Below, piece by piece: positions 8,488 to 17,300 of a DNA stretch of 64,000 nucleotides. Location of the stretch: assembly GCF_022829345.1 (NCBI RefSeq), contig NZ_JAKSXV010000098.1:248001-312000 (forward strand). Direction: 5' to 3'. Under the pieces are notes generated by a model. The model searched no databases. It had not been told where the DNA came from and worked only from the letters and a program-made list of their open reading frames with translations. This stretch comes from Methylobacterium sp. J-090 (GTDB lineage Bacteria; Pseudomonadota; Alphaproteobacteria; Rhizobiales; Beijerinckiaceae). The position numbers and the translations under genes are program-made. How positions within the stretch are numbered: position 1 is the stretch's first letter; each line of letters opens with the position of its first letter.

Positions 8488-9774
8488 TTACGCAATCGTA
8501 TCCGGGTGCTGACGGACAAAGGCGGCGCTGTGAAGACGCCCGTCACGCGCGAGGCGCGCGGCGCGTGCCGTCAGGCACAGGCCGAGCACGGCGAGCGGGG
8601 CCATCAGACCGAAGGCGAGGGGGCCGCCGCCCTGGCCGTAGGCGAGCCCGCTCATGAGGGTCGCGCAAGCGGACGCGAGGGCGTTGGTGGCACTCAGCGT
8701 TCCCTGTGCCCGGCCGCGGGCGCCCTCGGGGGCGAAGCGCGACACCGCCGCCATGGCGCCGAGCTGCGTCGCGCCGAAGCTGAACCCGTGCAGGGTCTGG
8801 AGGCAGACGACGGCGCCGAGGGAATCGCCATAGAATACCATACCGACGGCCCGCACGGCACCGGCCGCCGCGCCGAGGCCGAGGAGGCGGAACGGCGTGC
8901 GCCAAGCTTCCCGGCACAGGCCGATGCCGGCGAACAGGACGATCTCGGCCAGCACCCCGATGGCCCACAGGGCGCCGATCCAGGGGGCCGAAAAACCGTG
9001 AATGCTCCAGTGGATGGAGGCGAAAGCGTAGAGCGCCGCGTGGCTCGCCTGGATCGCCGCGCCGGCCGCGATGGTGAGCCAAAGGATAGGGGGCAGGGGG
9101 ATGCGGGCCGCCTTCGTGGTTGGGACGGATGCGACGGGGAGTTCCAGGCGGACACCGGCGCAGACGGACGCGGCGACGAGGGCGAGGGCCGTAGTGAGGA
9201 GCGGCACGGCGAGATGCTCGCCGAGAACACCGAGCGCCGCCCCGCCGGCGAGGTTCGCGGCCAGGAACGCGATGGAGCCGGCCATCCGGATGCGGGCGTA
9301 GTCGAGGCGGGCGCTGCGGCGCACGGCGGCGAGCGTCAGGTAGTCGATGCTCGGCACCAGGGGCGCCCCCGCGGCGGCGTTGAGGGCGATGAGGAGCGCC
9401 AGCACCGGCCAGCCCAGCGCCGCGCCCGCCGGCATCAGGGCGTAGGTGGCGGCCAGGGCGAGGCTTCCGGCGACCAGGAGGGCGCGCGCGCCGACGCCCC
9501 GGTCGATGAGGCCGACCAGCGGTGCGGTGGCGACGATCTTGACCGCGATGGGCAGCGCCAGGAGCGCCCCGATGATCCCGGCTTCGAGCCCCAGGGCGTT
9601 CAGCCACACCGGCATGAACGGCATGGCGATGCCGATCTCGACGAAGACCACGGCGTAGAGGCTGGCGAGCCGGAACGGGCTCGGCTCGGGTGGAAAGGCG
9701 GCGTGGGACACGTCGATCGGGGGGCGCGAGACATTGCGGAGAGGCCGAACCCGTAAAGCCCGCGTTAAAACCAT
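8488..9774 (-). CDS. MFS transporter (phenylpropionate-permease-like)
   Basis: The 428-residue protein is mostly hydrophobic with about twelve predicted membrane segments, beginning LYAVVFVEIGIAMPFMPVWLNALG, the opening of MFS_1-like/HcaT-type permeases. The conserved loop motif between helices 2 and 3 is seen as GLIDRGVGARALL. Substrate is unknown; related proteins take up phenylpropionate or nucleosides. The start is uncertain: ATG 9774 gives about 30 residues before the first membrane helix, whereas GTG 9708 would give about 10; neither has a strong ribosome site. It is 47 bp upstream of mlaE on the same strand, so read-through into the Mla operon is possible. Confidence 0.8.
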   Translation of the reverse strand: MVLTRALRVRPLRNVSRPPIDVSHAAFPPEPSPFRLASLYAVVFVEIGIAMPFMPVWLNALGLEAGIIGALLALPIAVKIVATAPLVGLIDRGVGARALLVAGSLALAATYALMPAGAALGWPVLALLIALNAAAGAPLVPSIDYLTLAAVRRSARLDYARIRMAGSIAFLAANLAGGAALGVLGEHLAVPLLTTALALVAASVCAGVRLELPVASVPTTKAARIPLPPILWLTIAAGAAIQASHAALYAFASIHWSIHGFSAPWIGALWAIGVLAEIVLFAGIGLCREAWRTPFRLLGLGAAAGAVRAVGMVFYGDSLGAVVCLQTLHGFSFGATQLGAMAAVSRFAPEGARGRAQGTLSATNALASACATLMSGLAYGQGGGPLAFGLMAPLAVLGLCLTARAARLARDGRLHSAAFVRQHPDTIA

Positions 9775-9845
9775 GGTGTCAATGATCCGGGATGCGCGCG
9801 GTCGCCCCTTGTGGCGAGCGCGGCAACCCGAGGACCCGGATCTTC

Positions 9846-10826
9846 ATGTCGCGTTCCCGCTCGCTGACGTCCATCGACGTTTCGGAATACGATCGCATCG
9901 AGACGGCGATGTCCGAGAGCGCACGGGGGCGCTGGTTCCTCGACGAGTACGCCCGGCGCACGCGGGGCGAGGATACGCAGACCGTGCTGGGCGCCATCGC
10001 CCGCCTCGAAACCGTCGTCACCAGCGAGCGCGACGGCTCCCACGTCGGGCGCATGCGCGGCGACCTCATGGACATGGCGGGCGCCATCGCCCGCACCAAG
10101 GCCGAGATCGCCGCCCTCGGCACGCCCGACCACGAGACCAGCCGCCTCGGCGGTGCCTCCATGGCCCTCGACGCCATCGTACGCTCCACGGAGCGGGCGA
10201 CCTCCGACATCCTGGGCGCGGCCGAGGACGTGCAGGAGACCGCCTGGACCCTGCGCGAGTCCGGCTCCGACGCCGCCCTGTGCGATGCCCTCGATCAGCG
10301 CGCCACGGAGATCTACACGGCCTGCTCGTTCCAGGATCTCACGGCCCAGCGCACGGCGCGCATCATCCACACCCTGCGCTACCTCGAGGAGCGCGTCGCC
10401 TCGATGATGGCGATCTGGGGCGACAGCCTCGACACCGTGCCGCCCGCCCCCGGCGAGTCCGCCTCGGCCGAACCCGTCGACCTGTCCCAGAGCGACGTCG
10501 ATCGCTTCATCGACGCCGCCGCCCCCGTCGCGGCAGCGATGGCGTCCCTCGACCTCGACGATGCGGCGTTGGATTTTCGGGAGACCGAATTGGAGTCCCC
10601 AACCGCTCCGGAGGTCGTTTCGGAGGCTGCCCCATCGCCGTCTTCCCCCGAGGAGGCTCGCGCCGAAACGCCGGCGGCGTCGGATGCGCCGATTCCGGTC
10701 CAGGAGGCCGCCGCCGAGCCGGACGCCGTCCCGAATCAGGACGTCAATCCCAAGAAGGACATCGCCGCCGCCTTCGCCGACATCGATGCTCTCTCGGAAG
10801 ACGAGAAACTCGCCTTGTTCTCGTGA
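9846..10826 (+). CDS. cheZ: CheZ-like protein phosphatase
   Basis: The 326-residue product contains the CheZ active-site helix segment C-S-F-Q-D-L-T-A-Q-R near residues 162-169. Gln168 corresponds to the catalytic Gln of enterobacterial CheZ (QDLTGQ), which dephosphorylates CheY-P. Helical regions on either side match the long four-helix bundle. After residue 210 comes a Pro/Ala/Glu-rich linker and then a C-terminal amphipathic segment ending ALSEDEKLALFS, placed like the CheY-binding C-terminal helix of CheZ. The ATG at 9846 is preferred over the in-frame ATG at 9792. It stands alone with no other che genes beside it; a chemoreceptor lies 44 kb away at 54068. Confidence 0.78.
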   Translation: MSRSRSLTSIDVSEYDRIETAMSESARGRWFLDEYARRTRGEDTQTVLGAIARLETVVTSERDGSHVGRMRGDLMDMAGAIARTKAEIAALGTPDHETSRLGGASMALDAIVRSTERATSDILGAAEDVQETAWTLRESGSDAALCDALDQRATEIYTACSFQDLTAQRTARIIHTLRYLEERVASMMAIWGDSLDTVPPAPGESASAEPVDLSQSDVDRFIDAAAPVAAAMASLDLDDAALDFRETELESPTAPEVVSEAAPSPSSPEEARAETPAASDAPIPVQEAAAEPDAVPNQDVNPKKDIAAAFADIDALSEDEKLALFS

Positions 10827-10904
10827 GGGTGCGGCGTCGCGGCTCGGAGTTTTCTGTCGAAGCCCCAGGTTCGCCGTGCGGAAGAACCCATTAGGAGAGC
10901 GATC

Positions 10905-11345
10905 ATGGCTCTCCATCTCCTGAAGCTGAGCGTCGGTCCCGCGACGATCGCGGACCTCGAGGCGCGCATCGCCCAGAACCGGGCCGAGGCCCTGGCCCAG
11001 GGACGTGACACCACGCCCTCGCACGTCACCCGCATGGTGCCGACGCGGATGCGGGAGATCGTCGGCGGCGGGTCGATCTACTGGGTGATCAAGGGCACGC
11101 TCATCTGCCGCCAGACCATCGCGGCCATCACGCCGTTCACGGGCACCGACGGAATCGGCCGCTGCCGCCTCGTGCTCGATCCCGTGGTGGTTCCGGTCTC
11201 GCCGCGCCCGTGCCGTCCTTTCCAGGGCTGGCGCTACCTGAAGGCCGAGGACGCCCCGGCAGACCTCGACGGCGCGACCGCCGGCGACTTGGCGGAGATG
11301 CCCGAATCCCTGCGCCGCGAACTCGCCGGCCTCGGACTCATCTGA
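10905..11345 (+). CDS. DUF1489 family protein
   Basis: This 146-residue protein matches the alphaproteobacterial DUF1489 family, recognised by MALHLLKLSVG at the N-terminus and THVTRM...GGSIYWVIKG and CRPFQGWRYL in the middle and end. No biochemical function is known. It is soluble, has no signal peptide and no membrane segment. AGGAG lies about 7 nt before the ATG. It follows the cheZ-like gene by 78 bp and converges with the giant repeat-protein gene across a strong hairpin. Confidence 0.85.
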   Translation: MALHLLKLSVGPATIADLEARIAQNRAEALAQGRDTTPSHVTRMVPTRMREIVGGGSIYWVIKGTLICRQTIAAITPFTGTDGIGRCRLVLDPVVVPVSPRPCRPFQGWRYLKAEDAPADLDGATAGDLAEMPESLRRELAGLGLI

Positions 11346-11358
11346 TCCGCCACCGCGC

Positions 11359-11388
11359 AGGCTCCCCCTCGTCGGGTGGGGGGAGCCT
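11359..11388. terminator. GC-rich hairpin between convergent genes
   Basis: A perfect 10-bp inverted repeat (AGGCTCCCCC at 11359-11368 and GGGGGAGCCT at 11379-11388) with a 10-nt loop lies between the convergent DUF1489 gene and the giant gene. No U-tract follows on either strand, so it may be an intrinsic-like or Rho-assisted bidirectional terminator. Confidence 0.5.
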
Positions 11389-11399
11389 CGACCCCGGGC

Positions 11400-14300
11400 T
11401 CACGCTCCCTCGAAGCGGCCGCTGGCATGGGCCAGCATCGTGTAGACCTTTCCGGTCTCCGAGGTGAGGTAGGCGTCGGCGCGCTTGGAATCGCGGTCGT
11501 TTCGGGAGACGTCCGCCATCAGGCGCTCGAACTCGGCGACGTAGCGGTCCACCGTGCGGCGGAAATCGGCATCCCCCGCGTAGCGGCGACGCACCTCCTC
11601 GAAGGTCTGCCGACCCTGCGCCGTGTAGATGCGGCGATCGAACAGGTTCGGCTCGCCCCGGCGGTAGCGCTCCCACAGGTCCACGGCCGTGCGGTGGTCG
11701 ATCATCTTGGCGATATCGGCCGAGATGGTCTCCAGGGCCGTGCGCCCGCGCTCGGCCGTCGCCTTGTCCGTCGGGTTCTTCGCCTCGGCCGCTCCCTTCG
11801 CGACGGGGGCGGTGGCGGCCTGCGGTCCGGCCTCGGCGTTCTCGCCGTCGTCGTCGAGGGACGCGCGGGTCAGGAGGTCGGAGAGCCAGCCGCGGTCTCC
11901 GGCCTTTCCACCGGTGGCCTGCGCGCGCTGGGCCTCACCCGTGCGGGCGGCCACGTTGGCCGGACGCCCGGCCGGAGCCGGCACGATGGTCATCGACTGG
12001 GTCGCCTTCGGTGCCGCCGGGGCGGGAGCCCGGACCGGGGCCTTGGCCGACGGCGCGGGAACCGATGGCGCGGGCGTCGGCTGGACCGGAGCCGCCTGGG
12101 CCGGGCTCGGCGGGGTCGCGGGCGGGCGGGCGACATCGACGCTGCGGTCGGTGCGGGCGACCAGGGTCGTCAACTCGCCGAGCGCCTTGATCTGGTCGGA
12201 GACGACCCGGCGCATCTCACCGGTGGCGTCCTGGGTCTCGCGCGGCAGGTCGAGGACGCCGCGCTGGATCTCGGCGCGGGTGGCGTCGAGTTCGCGACGG
12301 ATCTCGGTCGCCATCTCGCGCAGGCCCGTGACGGATTCACCGAACCGGCCCGAGGCGGTCTCGAACACCGCCATCATCTGGCGCGACGCCTCGTCGATGG
12401 CCACGCGCACGGCCTGTGCCGTCCGCTCGCCCTGGGTGTCGGCGCCCGAGCGCAGGCCTTCGAACGCCTCGACCACGCGGGCGCCGGCGCCCTGTGCGGT
12501 CTCGGCCAAGCCGCTGCCGATGGTGCGGGCGCGCTCCTCGGCCGCGCGCAGGGTCTTCTCGATCATCACGTCGAAGCGCGCGGTCTCGGCCTCCAGGGAG
12601 CCCGAGCGCTCGTCGATCCGGGCGAGCACTCCCTCGATGGCGCCGCCCCGTGCCGCCAGGACTTCGGAGAGGCGGACCTCGGCCGTCTCCAGGGAGCCGG
12701 CGGCTCCCGTCAGGGCCGCCGCATGGGTCTGCCCGAGGTCGCCCAAGGTTCGACCGCTGGCATCGAGGGAGGCAGCGAGTTCGGCCGCCTCGCGCAGGGC
12801 CCCCTGCGCGACCGCCTTGAGCTGCCCGACCTGCTCGGCGACGCCACGGCTCGCCCGCTCGGTCTCGCTGGCAATGGAGCCCAGGGCTTCCCGCACCTGC
12901 TCGATGCGGGCGGCGAGGCCCGTCTCGATGCTGCCGAGGTTGTCGCCCGCGCCTGCCAGGAGTTCGGTGAGCGCCGCGTTGGCGCTCTCGACGCGCTGGA
13001 GCACACCGCCGACATCGTGGCGCAGGGCGTCGTTGGCCTGAGTGAGAGTGGCGATGGCGCGCGAGGCGCCGCCGTCGATGGCCGCCAGCAGGGATTCAGC
13101 GGAGGCCTGCGAGCGGGCCTCGAGATCGGCCGTGCGCTGGCGGATCGCCTCGACCAGGGGCGCGCCGGTCTCGGCGAACGCCCGCTCGATGGCGTGGCCA
13201 CGCTCGGTCAGGGCCTCGACCAACTCGGCGGCCGGACCGTCGACCACGGCGCGCAGGCGCTCGGACTGCGTGGCGATGGCCGTGACGACGTCCGAACCGC
13301 GTCCGTCGAGGGTCTCGACGAGGCTGCCGCCGCGCTCCTCGATGGCGCGGGTGATGGTCTCCGCGCTGTCGGCGAGACGCTGGGCCAGGGACTGGCCGCG
13401 CGCCTCGACCAAAGCAGCCAACGCCGTGGAGCGGCGGTCGAACGCCTCCGTCATCGCCGAATTGCGGCCGTCGATGAGGCTGGCCACGGCTTCGTTGCGC
13501 TGGTCAAGCGCGGAGGCGAGGGCGGCGGCATGGGCCTCGGCGAGGGCCGCATGACGGCCGACGCGCTCGTCGAAGGCCGACAGCATCGCCGCGCTGCGCT
13601 CGTCGACCAGGGTCGCGTAGGCGTCCTGGCGGTCGTCGAAGGCCGCAGCCAGGGCATCGCCGCGCGAGGCGACGAGGGAAGCGAACACCTTCATCCGGCT
13701 GTCGATGCGGCTGGTGAAGGCCTCGCTGCGGGCATCGACGGCCTGGGTGAGGGCGGCGCCTTCCGCCTCGATGGTCCGGGCGAGACCGGCCGCGCGGCCT
13801 GAGATGAGGGCGTCGAGGGCGCCGAGGCGCTCGTCGAACACCGTAGCGAGGGCCTGCGTCTTCGCATCGACCTGATGGGTGAGGGCACCGGACCGGCTGT
13901 CCACGATCCCGTCGAGGCGGGCCAGCCCCTCGTCGAACAGCGAGGCGAGGGTGCGGGTGCGCTCCTCGACGCGGTCCGTGAGGGAGCCGGCGCTGTCGCC
14001 GACGAGCCCGTCGAGGACCCTGAGACGCTCGTCGAACAGGGCAACGAGGGCGTGGGTGCGGGCGTCGACCCGGTCGGTCAGCGTCTCGGCACGGCTGTCG
14101 ACGAGTCCGTCAAGGGCCGTCAGCATCTCGTCGAACAGGACGCGCAGGCCCTGGGTCCGGTTGTCCACCGATTCGGCGAGGCGCGTGCCGCGTCCTTCGA
14201 CGAGGCTGTCGAGGGCCTGGAGGCGCTCGTCGAACAGGGTCGTCAGGGCGCGGGTGCGCGCGTCGACCCGGTCGGTCAGGGCGTCGGTCCGGCTGTCCAT

Positions 14301-17300
14301 GAGCCCATCGACGGCGGCGAGCATCGCATCGAACTGGGCGCGCAACCCCTCGGTCCCGCTCTCCATGGACCGGGCGAGGCCGGCGCCGCGTCCCTCGACG
14401 AGGTCGTCGAGGTGCTTCAGGCGCTCGTCGAACAGGCTCGACAGGGCCTGAGTCCGCGTGTCGATGGCATCGGTGACCTGGGCGCCGCGCCCCTCGACGA
14501 TCTGGCCGAGGAGGCCGATGCGGTGATCGAACATGGCGGCGAGGCTGCGGGCGCGGCCATCCACGGTCTCCGCAAAGCCGCCGCTGCGGCGCTCGACGAG
14601 GTTGTCGAGGTCACCGATCCGGGTGTCGAACAGGGTGGAGAGGGCCTGGATACGCTCTTCGACAGCCGCGGCGAAGCCGCCGCCATCCCCGTTCACCAGG
14701 GCCTGGAGTTGGCCGATGCGGGCATCGAACGCCGTGACGAGGGCCCGGATCTGTGTCTCCACGGCATCGTGGAGACCCGAGCCGTGCTGGTCCACGACCG
14801 CGTCGAGGCGACCGATGCGCGCGTCGAACAGGGCCGCGAGGGCTTGCGCGCGGGTATCGAGGGCCAGGCCGATCTGCTGGCTGCGACCGTCCACGAGATC
14901 GGACAATCCGCCGAGATGCTCGTCGAACAGGCTCGCGAGGGCGCGGGTGCGCTCCTCGAGGGCTCGGCCGATCTGCGAACCGTGCCCGTCCACCAGGGCG
15001 TCGAGGCTGCCGAGACGCTCGTCCAACAGGGCCGCCATGGCGTTCGTCCGCGCGTCGATGGCGTCGGTGACCTGGGCGCCGCGTCCCTCCACGACCTGCC
15101 CAAGGAGGCCGATGCGGTGGTCGAACAGGGCGGCGAGGGTGCGGGCACCACCATCCACGGCCTCGGCGAGGCCGCCGCTGCGGCGCTCGACGAGGCTGTC
15201 GAGTTCACCGATGCGGGCGTCGAATAGGGTGGAGAGGGCCCGGATGCGATCATCGATGGCCGTGGCGAAGCCGCCGCCGTCCTGATTCACCAGGGCATCG
15301 AGCCGCCCGATCCGGTCGTCGAAGGTCGTGGCCAGGGCGTGGGTGCGTGCCTCGACGGCCTCGGCGAGACCCGTGCCGCGCTGCTCGACGACCTCGTCGA
15401 ACTGGCCGATGCGCTCGTCGAACAAGGCTGCCAGCGCCCGGGTGCGGGCATCGACGGCGCCGACGGCGCTGCCGAGACTCGCCTCGATGGTCTCGACGAA
15501 GCGGCGGCCGCGCAGGTCGAGGTTATCCTGGAGCGGCGCGAGCCGGTCCTCGAAGCTGGTGCCGAGGGTCTGCGCGTGGGTGTCGAGCAGCGCGCGGATC
15601 TCACCCGTGCGGTCGTCGAGGAGCTGATGGACCGTGCGGACGCCCTCGTCGAGGAGCGAACTGATGTCCGAGGTCCGCCCGTCGAGGGTGCGGCCGAGGC
15701 GGCCTTCGCCCTCGCCCAGCAGACGATCGGCCTCGGCCACGACTTCGCGCAGGCGGGCCAGGATGGTCTCGCCGCGGGTTTCCAGCAGGGTGCCCAGGGC
15801 GTTGCTGCCGGAGTCGAGCAGCCGGGCGAGCTCGGTGATCCGGCTACCCAGAGCCCCGAACACGGCACGGCCCTTCTCGTCGAGCTCGTTGCCCATGGCG
15901 GCGGTGCGCTCGTCGATGAGGCGGCCGAGATGGTCGGCGCGCTCGGAGAAGGCGTCGCGGATGCCCTGCGCCTGCTGCGACAGGGCCGTGTTGGCCCCGC
16001 CCGTGCGCTCGACGATCATATCCACGAGTTCGCGGGTGCGGGCGGCGAGATCCTCGTCCACGGCGCGGGTACGGCTCTCGATGAGGCGGATCGCCTCCAT
16101 GGCCTGGGTGCCGAAGGTCTCGTCGATGAGGCGGCTGCGCTCCTCGAGGGTGGCGCCGATCGCCTCCAGGCGGGACAGGATTCCGGTATCGAAGCGCGCG
16201 GCGCCCTCGTCGAGGCGCAGGGCGAGGTCGCGGGTCTGGCCGTCGAGGCGGTCGGTGATCTCCGCCGCGCGGGCGCCCAGCGCATCGCCGAGGCTGAGGC
16301 TGCGGGTGGCGATGTCCTGCGCCATGGTGTCGGCGCGGGCATCAAGGACCTGGACGAGGTCGCGTCCGCCCTCGGTCATGATCCGGGCCATCTCGGCCGT
16401 GCGCAGGATCAGGGCTTCGTTCAGCGCCGTGGCGCGCGAGCCGAGCTGGCCATCGATATGGGTGACGAGGTTCGAGAAGGTCTCGCCGATCTCGGCGGTG
16501 CGCTTCGCGCCGCGCTCCTCGAGGGCGCCGAGCTGGGTCTCGAGGGCCTCGCGGGCCTCGCGGGTGCGCGCGCCGATGGTCTCCGCCACGGCCTGGCCGC
16601 GCACGGTGATGATCCGGTCCATCTCCTCGAGCTGGCCGCCCACGGTCTCGGTGAGGGCGGTGGTGTCGCGGGCGATACGCTCGGCGATGATGTCGCCCCT
16701 CGCGATGGTGTCCTGAAGCGCGGCGAGGCGATCGGTGAACACGGTCTCGATGGCGTCGGCCCGGGTCCGGGTGGTCTCGCTGAAACGCTCGCCGGACGCG
16801 CCGAGGGCGTCGCTAACCCGGGCGCCCTGCGCCGTGATGGCCAGCACGATGTCGCGGCCCGCCGTGGCCAGCTGCGAATGCGCCTCCTGAGTATGGGCGG
16901 CGATGAGATCGCCGAGGGTGCGGCCGTGGTTGCCGAGGGCCGCCTCGGCGTCGCGGACGCGGGCACCGAGGTCGCCGCCAATCCCCTGCGCCGCGCGGTC
17001 GATGATGCCCGCCGCCTCGCCGGCGCGCACGGACAGCTCGGCGTTGATCTCTTCGAGAGTCCGGCGCAGGGCCGCGACGGAGGCCTCGGTGCGGTCGGCG
17101 ACATCGCCGCCGACGCCGTCGGCGAGTTGGCGGAGCAGAGCGGCGGCCTGCTCGGTGCGGCTCGACAGCTCGCTCGCGGTGGCGGCGAGACGGCGCTCGA
17201 AGATCTCGACAGCCTCGACGGTGCGGGCTTCGAGTTCGCCCGTCGCGCCGGCCGACGAGCGGCGCAGGGACTGAGCGGCCTCGGCCGCGCAGGCACCAAG

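Noticed and set aside
11376-13802. Plus-strand open frame of about 800 codons opposite the 3' part of the giant gene
   Set aside because: Same explanation; no start site, no family resemblance, and the coding signal is clearly on the minus strand.
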